Assembly: GCA_029204045.2 (NCBI GenBank)
Contig: CM055076.1
Location: 22,420,743-22,484,742, forward strand
Direction: 5' to 3'
Length of the DNA: 64,000 nucleotides
Source of the DNA: Tillandsia leiboldiana
Taxonomy: Eukaryota; Streptophyta; Magnoliopsida; Poales; Bromeliaceae
Shown here: positions 40,973 to 51,024 of the stretch, in pieces
Numbering within the stretch: position 1 is the stretch's first letter
How the letters are laid out: every line of letters begins with the position of its first letter
Made by a program: the position numbers and the translations under genes
Notes under the pieces: model-generated
Databases searched by the model: none
What the model saw: only the letters and a program-made list of their open reading frames with translations
What the model was told of the DNA's origin: nothing

Positions 40973-43900
40973 TGTAGTACCCGAGAAATTTAAATTTGAA
41001 TTTGAAGAATTCAAATGGGAATGTGAATGAGAAAATGCAAAGTTAAACCTAGGTGGCCGTTTACCGGTGTGCAAATTACACAGTTTTCGAAGCACTATTT
41101 CTTCCTTTCAGATTCGAGTCTAATCTCAAAAATTTGAAATCACCAGTGCGACCGTCTCGTCGAATCGATCGAAAATGGTATAGAAAGATTTTCGATCCGA
41201 CGGTCAGATCGTCCAGAAATCAGAGAAGAAGCTGGTGGGGCCCACGACTTAAGTCGTGAATAGTAACCCCTGATTTAATTCCCCGTCGAGCAAACGTTGG
41301 CCGATTCATTGTCTGGAGTCCGAATCTAACAATCCAGGTAGTCAATTTGAATGGCATCAATGTTCTGAGCGTAGTGACGCTGACAAAATTTGTGTTTGAC
41401 GACTCTAAAGCATCGTAAAGCGTGCGACACGGTATAAATCCACTGTATTTAATGGATTTTGAATTTATAGAGGATCGAATGCAACAAACCAAAATCACTA
41501 CTTAATGGATTTCGTCGAGCCGGATGTCGTAGTGGTGTCCGTTTTTCCGTTTGACGACTCGGTCATCTCGAAAAGCGTGAAATATATAAAAATTTGTAGT
41601 ATTTTGCTAGAAGTCCTAATATTTTATGTGTCAAATGCAATGAGGTTATTTGGAGAAGGACTTCTATGCATAAATGACCTACAGCTGGGGACTAGATTGT
41701 AATGAACAAGGTTTAAAGGGACTAAATGCAAAGAAAGTGGAAAAATACACTAAATGGTACTATGCTCTAGTGTTGTGTGCTGGGGGCAGTTACAACTGCT
41801 TGTCCACGACCCCCACCACCTCTGCCACGACGCCAAGTTTCCAGAACCATTTCCTCCATTTGGGTGGCTCGGAGTAAGGTGAGGAAGATACCCATTTGTA
41901 GACAACCGAAGTGAGTAACTTAGGGAAGGAAGCAATCAAGGCCTGGGGCTTCTTCAAACTTCATCTGAGATTCTTGTGCTCCTCTACATGTTTCCCGAGC
42001 CCCAGCGCCGCCGGCCGCCGTTCCCCATTGCCGGAAAAGCAAGAGCTTCTCAAGTTTGGGTTGTGGAGGAAGAGTGATACCAAGTTTGGTTGGGTTTTCT
42101 TCCAGAGCACCCAGTGGACTTCTGCAACGTCCAGAAACCGAGTCAAGGTGATCCGGCTGCCTGCCGTGGCCGCGCGATGCTGGGAGGAGCAAGGCCCAAC
42201 TCCGGCGAAGGTGAGGGTCTTCTTTCCTTTGGTTTTCTTGGCCCAATACCCATGGCAGTGGATTAATGAGGTCTTGTAGACTTCCCCTGCCAAGTCCCGA
42301 ACCTCCATGCAAGGCCGTTTGCGGGCGGTGAAGTTGCACCGCCGGAAAACTGGTTTTGCTCCGCCCTTGGCCCGCAGTGCATCCGACGGTTTTTGTCGGA
42401 AAATAAAATGCTCAGAAGCTTCTTCTAGTCCTGTACAAGCTTCCCACAAAGTTTGGGAAGACTTGGTGTAGTGTGGAGACGGTGGTGCCGTGCCCTAGTT
42501 TCGGGTTTGTGAGGGCCTGGCCGAGCTTGTTGCTCCGGCGCCGCCGCAGCTCCTCGACGCCGGGGATTGCTATGGTTATCTTCCTAAGGTCGAGAGGGAC
42601 CTGTAGGTGCCCTTGCATGCGACCCATGCTGCCCGGATAAAAATCCGCCATTAATGGTGCAAGGTTGGCCGCAACAATGGCGGCCGGCCATCCGCCCCGC
42701 TGCCGCCGGCCACCGCACCCTCAAGCTTTCTTTCAGCAAGGAGAAGCCATCAGGACCTTTGCATGTGACCCAGAGCCTCTGTATTGGAATTCACCATTAA
42801 TGCCCAAGGTGCCCGAGCTCTTTCTTCTTCTCGGCCAACATGGGTGCGTAGCTTGCCCGAGCATGGTTGGGAAGGGCTCTTGCTACCTTGTGATGCTTCT
42901 CCAATCAGTAATGATCTTCCCCAACCAAGCTTGCCTTACTTGCTGCTATGTGTTGGGTGGTTTGTATATTAAGCTTTGATGCCCACCAAGTGTTCGGGAA
43001 AATGCCCGAGAGAGCTCAAATTGATTTTAGCTACTTACAACCATCCAGAAAGGGAGCATTTGACTCCACATGATCCCATGAGCTTGATGCTCACTCCAGT
43101 TGCATGTTTGACTGTGTGGATCAATGTGTGGAGCCAAGCTAAGCCATTCGAGAGCAAGGGGCTTGGATCTGTTGATCCAGCATGAGCAAGACTGCACTAG
43201 AGTGAGCCCTAGCATCCAGGACATCCCCTGAGCTTGATGCTCACCTCAGACCAAACTTGGACTGTAGGGATGTGGAGATCTTGTGTATTGAACCTTGTTT
43301 GGGTATTAGTTAATCCTTAAGCTGTTCCACCAGCTAGGCTGCACCCTTAGGGTGAGCCTCTGAGTTTATTCAACCCACTGAGCATGATGCTCACCCTAAA
43401 TTTGGGTTTGGTCAAGTGTAAGTATGAAAATTGGCAACTTGAGCCTAATTGCAAAGTATATGTTGACCCGAAGTTGCCCTAGGGTTCCGCGCTGCTCCCA
43501 AATGGTGAGCACGGCGTTCAGTATGTCGAGTCCCACCTACAGGTGCCCTCGGTTCAGTTTGGAGATGTGTGGTTGTGAGGTAATTGCAAAAACTTGAGTT
43601 TTTGGAGGATTTTTATGCAATTTTGGGAAACCCTAGGGGTCTAATTGCAATTGTAGCCTCATGGGCTGTTTTGGGCTGTACGCCCATGATCTCTAAACCC
43701 TTCATTGGAGATCCAATGACTTTCGTTGAGCGGGAATCGGATTTCTGGAAAATTTCGGCAAAATCCCGGGACTTCAGCGAAGTTTTCCGTATAGCTTGTA
43801 CACACAGTGAGTTAGTGGGATGGGTATGAGAGAGAGTCTATTATTGACTTGTGTCTATTATTCAGGTACCAGCAGTCAGCCGCTAGCCAGTGAGCCTCCC

Positions 43901-43999
43901 AGCGGATTTCAGGATCACTTGTGTTGAGGTGGGTTTATCTTCGGTTCGGGCTTTATCATTTCGGCCCTACGGGTACCGTGGTAGGACGGACCCCTGTTT
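40973..43999 (+). repeat. LTR-D: large Tekay-like LTR, left end clear, right end uncertain
   Basis: Starts TGTAGTACCCGAGAAATTT, directly cutting COP2. The sequence has the texture of long Tekay-type LTRs: 'gacggtcagatcgtc' (about 41200), a G+C-rich middle (41.9-42.8 kb), then 'aattgcaa' stretches and a splice-like TTATTCAG (43858-43865). It holds a degenerate 150 bp tandem repeat (43080-43394). Short frames (41505, 41911, 42665 and others) show no family pattern. It ends where the TEK-B LTR begins, near 44000. Confidence 0.6.
43080..43394 (+). repeat. Three hairpin motifs spaced exactly 150 bp
   Basis: GAGCTTGATGCTCAC at 43080-43094 and 43230-43244 and GAGCATGATGCTCAC at 43380-43394. GAGC...GCTC can pair. 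The sequence between the motifs is only loosely similar (CTGCAC...GTGAGCC before motifs two and three), so this is probably an old tandem duplication. Confidence 0.75.
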
Positions 44000-46384
44000 T
44001 GTTGATATCCTTGATCCCACATTAATACCCGCCTTTTAAACTGGTAATTTTTATTTTATTTTATTATTTTCAGTGGTCTGGTGGGGGTTAAAAGTTCGAG
44101 AATTTCTGGGCTGACCGTCGGGGTTTGCGGACATTGTTGGTGCTAGAGCTCGCAAAACGATGAACGGTAGCGCGATCGGATTCGAATTCCGACCCCGGGA
44201 TCTCCCAGAAATGATTATTGAAGTTCGCTAGCAGTTTGGGCGCATCAAAATCCGTGCAGGCGATCAGCACACTTTCCGAGATAATCTGGACCCCTCGTTT
44301 GAATCCCGATTGATTATGGTTGTGATCTGGGGATTTAGGTTTTCCTGTTTCCCATTCGTTGCGTTAGGTTATACCTGGGTGCGAGCGTAAAACCCCAATC
44401 CACATTTTCTCTTTTTTCCAAGAAGGCGGCGTAGGGATCCAGGCGGAGAGACAGGGAGAGAGAAGGAGAAAAAGGTTCCCTTGCTGCGGGATCGATCGGG
44501 CGAGGAGCGGACGATCCCCTCTTCCTCCTTCTCCAACGTAACGAATGTGAGTTTTTCGTTTTTGTTAGGTTCTTGTTCGTTTGGGTGTTTTGTCGTCGTT
44601 CGGGGTGAGACCGTCGCGCCGCCGCCGCCACCGCGAAGCCGCCGGTAGCAGCGGACTGCCCGCAGGCAGCGCGGGCAGGCGCCGCGGGGGCGGGCGCCGC
44701 GCGGGCTGCCCGCAGGCAGGCGCCGCGTGGACGGGCGCCGCGCGGACGGGCGCCGCGCGGGCTACCCGCAGGCAGGCGCCGCGCGGGTGGGCGCCGCGCG
44801 GGCTGCCCGCAGGCAGGCGCCGCGCGGACGGGCGCCGCGCGGGCTACCCGCAGGCAGGCGCCGCGCGGGTGGGCGCCGCGCGGGCTGCCCGCAGGCAGGC
44901 GCCGCGCGGACAGGCGCCACGCGGGCTGCCTGCAGGCAGGCGCCGCGTGGGCTGGTGCCGCGCGGGGCTGCCTGCAGGCAGCGCCCCGCGCTGGCTGGTG
45001 CTGCGCGGTCGTCTTTCCGGTTTAACGTGCGGGGAACTTCGTCGCGCGGGTTTAACCTAGCCGTCGTCAGGGTTCTGTGACCGCGTCGTCTTTCCAGTTT
45101 TGAGTCAGCGGTAGGTGTTTTGGGACTTTTAGCCTTAGTGTTACTGATGTTTTCTTCGGGGGACGTTGTAGGTTCGGCAGGCACACAGACGCGGACGAGC
45201 CGAGCGCCGGTCGTCACACGCAAAGTGGGTACTTTTCCGATGTTTTAGGTTACGAAATATTTGGGAAATATTTAGACATAAAATAATTGCATGATACTTA
45301 TGCTAACCCGGTTAATCCTTATGGTACGACATTATTGATCTTATGGCGACCGAGTGTCGCGGTGCTTGGTTACGATGCTCAAGGCTGCTACACGCACACC
45401 GGTGGTTTGGCCACCGCGAGGATGTGCTTTTTCGAAAAAGTGGTATGTTGACCCGTGTTCCCCAGAAGGTGACGTAGTGGGGGCCCCCGTAGGTGGGGGG
45501 TTGGAGGCGCCAAGGTGCGAGCGGTGCGACCCGCCGAGGTAGGTGCTCGGCGTGGTTTACCGAGGTAGGTACTCGGTCTGGTTCGCCAAGGCAGGTGCTC
45601 GGTCTGGTTGCCGGGGCAGGTGCCCGGGTTAGGTTATGCAGGGGGGTTATCGTGGATTGCACATTGAGGAGGGAGGTTGCTCTGGATTGTTCTTATGGTT
45701 TGCTTTAGTTACAGCCTTCCTGCATTTCATTCTTTATACCATGTGTTGCTGACTTCCCACTCTGTGACAGGTTCCTTCCGGGGTGAGAGCTAGGGCGACG
45801 GTGAGGCCGTGGCAGGAGCACTTTTGGCTCTTCGAGGCCATAGACTGTGTTTATTTTCTTATTATGCGCATTTCATTACCTGTTAGTAGATTATTATGTG
45901 GATTTCGATACATCTGTGGGGTCGATGTGGATGTTGGAATGTTTTTCATATCTTTGTGGACACCGCTTTAAAACTCTGTGGATTTATGGATTGCGAAAAC
46001 AGTTTTGAAAATATGGGTGTCGTGTGGGCACCGTTTTAAAACTCTGTGGATTTATGGATTGCGAAAACAGTTTTGGAAAAATATGGGTGTCCTGTGGGCA
46101 CCGTTTTTAAAACTTATGGATTTATCCTTTTAAACCAATCGGCCTCGTTAATTCTTGATAATCTCGTGTGCTCATGTTAGTAAACTGTTGTGGTTAAATG
46201 ATTGTTGTAATCGTGACGCCGTGCATATACAGAGGAGACTCCGCCCGTTTGCGGGGTGAATCGGTATATGCGGCGGGTCTGGGCACGCACCGGGGAAAAA
46301 GGACTTTCAAAAAAAATATATATATGCAAATTCACCTCTTTTCAGTGGTCGTCTTTCGCTTAATGAAACCCCCGGGGCGTGACA
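44000..46384 (+). repeat. TEK-B 5' LTR
   Basis: The right end CCCGGGGCGTGACA (46384) and the following primer site are clear. The left end is uncertain; TGTTGATATCC at 44000 is the best match to the TGTGATAAC start of TEK-A. It has the same plan as the other Tekay LTRs: 'aattccgacccc' with 'gatctccc' (about 44187), donor AAT|GTGAGT (GT at 44547), GC-rich array (44640-44990), acceptor CTCTGTGACAG (AG at 45770) and a shared 'gccgtgcatatacag' tract near 46218. Confidence 0.75.
44640..44990 (+). repeat. GC-rich tandem array in the TEK-B LTR
   Basis: Units of 41 bases: GCCCGCAGGCAGGCGCCGCG followed by CGG(A/T)(C/G)GGGCGCCGCGCGGGCT. The core GCGCCGCGCGG is shared with the TEK-A array; the rest differs. 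The 117-159 codon frames over it are by-products. Confidence 0.88.
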
Positions 46385-46612
46385 GATTAAGATGGTATCA
46401 GAGACTTTAACTTTAACCACGGCAGTCGGCATCCGACATCCACAAAGATACCTCACTTAGCTACTAATCAATGAGATGAAGATGATATAGAAGCGTAGAA
46501 CGCAAGTGATCGGGGGGGGGGGGAGTATAAGTCCCTATTCACGATAGTTGGTTGAGTACTATGCTAGCGGAGTCTAGAGTTGACTTGTGTGGTGTGTGTG
46601 TGTGTACAGAGC
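46385..46612 (+). promoter_or_regulatory. TEK-B primer site and leader
   Basis: GATTAAGATGGTATCAGAG follows the LTR: the same initiator-Met site with one extra G before ATGG compared with TEK-A. Leader of about 220 bases with a G-run (46512-46523) and a GT dinucleotide run (46589-46604). Confidence 0.8.
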
Positions 46613-47707
46613 ATGGCCCGGACTAGATCATCAGCCGAGGACACGGGAGCTGACGCGACGGCGTCGACGGCCGTAGAGAACCAGCTCCTTCGGCAACAAT
46701 TGCGGGAGATGGCAGGGCAGTTGGCGACCCTCACGGACCACGTGCGCCAGTTGACGCAGCAGCAGCCAGCTGCGACGGTGGTGGTCGCCCAAGCCCCTTC
46801 GCAGGGGCCAACTGCACCAGCGACGGAACCGCCGGTGACGGATGCCGAGACGGGGGCTGCCCCTTTCCAGGCCGCGGTAGCCGAGGTACCGTTAGTTCAG
46901 CCAACGGCGCCTGCGGCAGCTCCTTCGATAGCGGCTGCGAGACCGACGCCGGGGACCACTGCCGGGGGTACCCTGGAGGAGACTGTGGTGACACCTTTTC
47001 CCGCTGTGGCCGCCACTGCCACGGGGGAAGGGTCTGTTCCGCTGACCGAGCGGGACCGCGTGCGAGCCAACCTAGCCGATTTCAGGAAATACGACCCACT
47101 GGTGTTCGAGGGGGAGACGACCGACCCCTGGGTCGTGGAGAAGTGGGTGGACACGATGGAGAAATTGTTCGAGGACTTGTTGATGGAGGAGTACGAGCGG
47201 GTTCCCCTGGCAGTCCACTTCCTCGAGGGGAACGCCCGCATGTGGTGGAAGACGGTGCGCCCTGACTCCTCAAAGGGCACCGCCCTCCCATCGTGGACCA
47301 CTTTCAAGCAGGAGCTGTTCGGGGCGTTTTTCTCCAACAGCGTCAAGCGATAGTTGGAGGACGATTTAAACCATATCAAGCAGGGGAGCAGAACAGTCAT
47401 GGAGTATCAGCGGGAATTCGTGAGACTGACCAACTGCGTCCCTTTCGTCATAAAGGACGAGTCTCACAAAGCTCAGCTCTTCGTGGACTGGTTGCGCAGC
47501 GACATTTTTCAGGTGGTGCAAGCGGCGGACTTGCACACCTTCAAGAAGGTGGTCGACAGGGCCACTATTGTGGTGCGCGGATTCGCTGTTACGCGCGCCA
47601 GAAGGGAGGGCCCTACTCAGCACGAGGACAAGAAGCAACCTCAGCCGTATTCTGGGGGAGGCTCTTCCAGCGGGAGTCGACCCCCTAAACGGTGGAGACC
47701 ACAGTAG
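46613..47707 (+). pseudogene. TEK-B Gag, broken
   Basis: ATG 46613 (MARTRSSAEDTGAD). Same plan as TEK-A: Leu/Gln heptad stretch, Pro/Ala linker, gag domain (YDPLVFEGETTDPWVVEKWV, F-L-E-G-N-A-R-M-W-W-K-T). TAG at 47351-47353 replaces a Gln codon (TEK-C has CAG). The frame continues (VMEYQREFVRLTNCVPF) to TAG 47705-47707. Gag would form the particle; this copy cannot do so alone. Confidence 0.88.
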
Positions 47708-48283
47708 AGAACCAGGAGCGCACCAACGAGGGGGTATGGTCGCGCAGAGCTCCGATAGGAAGCGACCAGCCCCAGATGACGGGCGACAGGCCAGTTCATG
47801 GAGACCGCCACTACCGCCGCGGCCACAGTTTTCTGGCCGTGGGCGTTCAGAGAGGCGAGGGCCTGGTGGATCCCAGAGGCCACCGCAGCAGCAGTAGCGT
47901 CAGCAGCAGCAGAGGTCGCAGTCGAGGCAGCACAGGTCCCAGCGGCAGTCTCAGGGGCCACCACAGCAGTCGACACAGACCCGGTTCCCTGACGGTGTAT
48001 TTTCTGCGGAGGACAGCACCCCGCTAATACTTGTGGTCAGCGGTGGGGACGCTGCTATATTTGTGGGCAGTCTAGACATCTGCGATCGTCATGCCCTCTT
48101 TCAACATCAGCGGCACCTTCTTCAGCATCGGCCCCCTTCGCACCTCAGCAGCAGCCGACAGCTCAGCGGCCCTATGCTCCAGCGAGCAGGCCATCTTCTT
48201 CCCACTCCACCGATTACCGGCCTCCAGCACAGAGCGGGCGAGTATATGCCGCCCAGTTAGCGGACTCCTCAGCGGCCGACCAG
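47708..48283 (+). pseudogene. TEK-B Gag C-terminus with two zinc knuckles, frameshifted
   Basis: Coding sense moves to a second frame for a Pro/Arg/Gln-rich linker (about 47735-47985; P-Q-F-S-G-R-G-R-S-E-R-R then Gln/Ser runs) and back again near 47993. There two knuckles can be read: CIFCGGQHPANTC and CYICGQSRHLRSSC (about 47996-48094). Two frameshifts and several stops are needed to read it, so it is non-functional. Confidence 0.75.
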
Positions 48284-49275
48284 GTGGTGGCAGGTATTAT
48301 CTTACTCTCTGGCATTAGGACTCGCACTTTGTTTGACACTGGAGCATCTCATTCTTTTATTAGTCGATCATTTGCATCCCTTCATGGTATAGAGATAGAG
48401 TCCTTATCGCATGCTTTAGAGGTTCAGATTCCTGATCATGTTTTACGCGTCGAGGAGTATTGCGTGGCTTGCCCGGTACAGTTGGGACCTTGGATCTTGC
48501 CGGCAGACTTGCTTGTCTTACGGCAGCTCCAGGATTTTGACTTGGTGTTAGGGATGGATTGGTTGTCGCGGTATTGTGCCACTATTGACTGCAGAGAGAG
48601 GACGGTGACTCTCCGTGAGCCAGGACAGGAGGAGTTTATCTTCAGAGGTTGCCAGAGCACGTTGTTTGCAGCGACTATTTCTTCAGCGAGGGCTAGGCGG
48701 ATGTTGAGCAGAGGTTGCACTACCTTTCTGGCCACTATTGTGGAGGTGCCTATGGCGGCACTGGGACTCGAGGATATCCCCATTGTCCGCGAGTTTCCAG
48801 ATGTGTTTCCCCTCGAGTTGACGACTATGCCGCCGGAGAGGGAGATAGAGTTTGTGATTGACGTGGTCCCGGGAACCACACCAATCTCGAAGGCACCTTA
48901 TCAAATGGCGCCTGCCGAGTTGAGGGAGCTGAAGGCGCAACTTCAGGATCTGATGGATAAGGGTTTTGTTAGACCCAGTGTATCACTGTGGGGAGCGCCC
49001 GTTTTATTTGTGAAGAAGAAGGATGGTTCACTTCTTCTGTGTGTGGATTATAGGGAACTGAACAAAGTGACCATCCGGAACAAGTATCCATTACCGCGGA
49101 TCGACGATTTGTTTGATCAGCTACAGGGAGCTTCGGTATTTTCGAAGATTGATCTTCAGTCCGGTTACCACCAGCTGAGGGTGAGGGCCGAGGACATCTC
49201 CAAAACGGCTTTCAGATCTCGGTACGGGCATTACGAGTTCACAGTGATGCCATTTGGATTGACGAATGCCCAGCC
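48284..49275 (+). pseudogene. TEK-B protease and reverse transcriptase, first part
   Basis: Protease LFDTGASHSFIS (about 48329-48364) and LVLGMDWL; linker DIPIVREFPDVFP; reverse transcriptase PVLFVKKKDGS, VDYRELNKVTIRNKYPLP, FSKIDLQSGYHQLRV and VMPFGLTNA. At about 49270 one base is missing in the A-P-A-A-F-M-D block, so the frame moves. The open frame runs four codons further in the wrong phase. Confidence 0.88.
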
Positions 49276-50778
49276 GCATTTATGGACTTGATGAACTGGA
49301 TATTTCCGCCGTTTTTGGACCAGTTTGTGGTAGTGTTTATTGATGATATACTGATTTACTCCCGGAGTGATTGGGAGCATGAGGAGCACCTGAGGATAGT
49401 GCTACAGCTTCTGCGAGAGAAGAAGCTGTATGCCAAGCTTAAGAAGTGCGAATTTTGGCTCTGGGAGGTTACCTTTTTGGGCCACGTAGTTTAAGCTACA
49501 GGAGTGGTGGTTGATCCAGCCAAGGTGGACGCTATTCGAGATTGGCCGAGGCCGACGAGTATCACCGAGGTGCGGAGTTTTCTTGGATTGGCTGGCTACT
49601 ATCGGCGATTTGGGGAAGGCTTTGCGAAGCTTTCCACCCCCCTCACACGTCTGACCAGGAAAGGGGTTAAGTTTATTTGGAGCGAGACTTGTCAGAGCAG
49701 TTTTGATGAGCTGAAACAGAGATTGATGACAGCTCCGATCCTTGCTCTCCCGGTTATGGGAGAAGGATTCGTAATCTACAGCGACGCCTCTCACAGTGGT
49801 CTGGGGTGTGTATTGATGCAGCATGGTAGGGTAATTGCCTATGCTTCACGGCAATTGAAGGACTATGAGAAAAATTACCCTACTCATGATCTTGAGTTAG
49901 CAGCGGTTGTGTTTGCTCTGAAGCTGTGGCGGCATTATTTGTATGGAGAGCACTGCGAGATCTACACTGATCATAAAAGCTTGAAGTATCTGTTCACTCA
50001 GAAGGAGTTGAACTTGAGGCAACGCCGGTGGTTAGAGTTGTTAAAGGATTATGATCTGAGTATCCTTTATCATCCCGGCAAAGCCAATGTCGTGGCAGAT
50101 GCTTTGAGTAGGAGGACGAGTCTGAGTTTGATGATTTCGCAGCAGGCACCGTTGGTGGAGCAGATGAGACGGTTACAGATTGTGGTTGTATCCCCTGGGG
50201 TCTCTGCTAGACTTATGTCTTTGGTCGTGCAGCCCACTTTGTTGGACAGGATTAGGAAGAAACAAAGTGAGGACCCCCACTTGATGAGGATCCAAGAGCA
50301 AATTCAGACTGAGTTGACAGGGGATTTTTCAGTTGATGCTTCGGGAGTACTGTGGTACAGGGACCGAGCTTGTGCGCCTATAGATTCAGAGATTCGAGAG
50401 CAGATCTTGAGGGAGGCCCATTATACACCTTATACCATTCATCCTGGTGGGACTAAGATGTATAAGGACCTCAAGGCACATTTTTGGTGGAGTGGTATGA
50501 AGAGAGACATTGGGAGATTTGTGGCTCACTGCTTAACTTGTCAGCAAGTGAAAGCTGAACATCGTGTACCTGCTGGCAAGTTGCAGAGTCTCCCAATCCC
50601 TGAATGGAAATGGGATCATATCACTATGGATTTGGTCACTGGGTTGCCGAGAGCACAGACTGGAGCTGATGCGATCTGGGTAGTCGTGGATAGACTCACC
50701 AAGTTTGCTCACTTTCTACCGGTGCAGGTGACTTGGCCTTTGGAACGACTGGCACAGTTATCTTGGCTGAGGTGGTGA
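49276..50778 (+). pseudogene. TEK-B reverse transcriptase end, RNase H and integrase zinc domain
   Basis: After the frameshift: FVVVFIDDILIYS (catalytic FIDD about 49336-49347), TAA at 49492-49494 inside G-H-V-V-x-A-T-G, then SFLGLAGYYRRF, RNase H (FVIYSDASHSGLG to NVVADALSRR) and the integrase zinc domain (H-P-G-G-T-K-M-Y, C-L-T-C-Q-Q). The first catalytic Asp is in WVVVDRLTKFAHF. Near 50755-50760 a further one-base change moves the frame; the last dozen codons of the open frame are out of phase. Confidence 0.88.
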
Positions 50779-51024
50779 GGTTGCACGGTGTACCTGTCTC
50801 CATTGTATCAGATAGAGACCCGAGGTTTGTCTCGCATTTCTAGAGGAGTTTACAGACAGCTTTGGGGATGCAGCTCCGTTTCAGCACAGCATTCCACCCA
50901 CAGACCGATGGACAGTCTGAGTGCACCATACAGACCCTCGAGGATATGTTGAGAGCGTGCGCCATGGATTTTGGAGGAGGGTGGTACCGACACTTGGGAT
51001 TAGTTGAGTTTGCGTACAACAACA
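50779..51024 (+). pseudogene. TEK-B integrase core end, cut by TEK-C
   Basis: In a third frame: V-V-R-L-H-G-V-P, I-V-S-D-R-D-P-R-F (second Asp), TAG in place of a probable Trp (about 50842), FSTAFHPQTDGQSE (catalytic Glu) and V-E-F-A-Y-N-N, where the TEK-C LTR begins at 51025. The C-terminal part is outside the window. Confidence 0.82.

Larger units (their letters stand above)
44000..51024 (+). mobile_element. TEK-B: decayed Tekay-like element, cut by TEK-C
   Basis: 5' LTR (about 44000-46384), primer site, gag (46613 on), protease, reverse transcriptase, RNase H and integrase up to 51024, where the TEK-C LTR begins. Several stops and frameshifts mark it as older than TEK-A. Its remaining integrase, 3' LTR and target duplication must lie beyond the right end of the window. 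Confidence 0.85.

Noticed and set aside
41911..42979. Possible host exons inside LTR-D (frames of 104-162 codons)
   Set aside because: Frames overlap on both strands, show no known domain and start and stop without conserved signals. The region fits the GC-rich middle of a long LTR. A protein search could overturn this.
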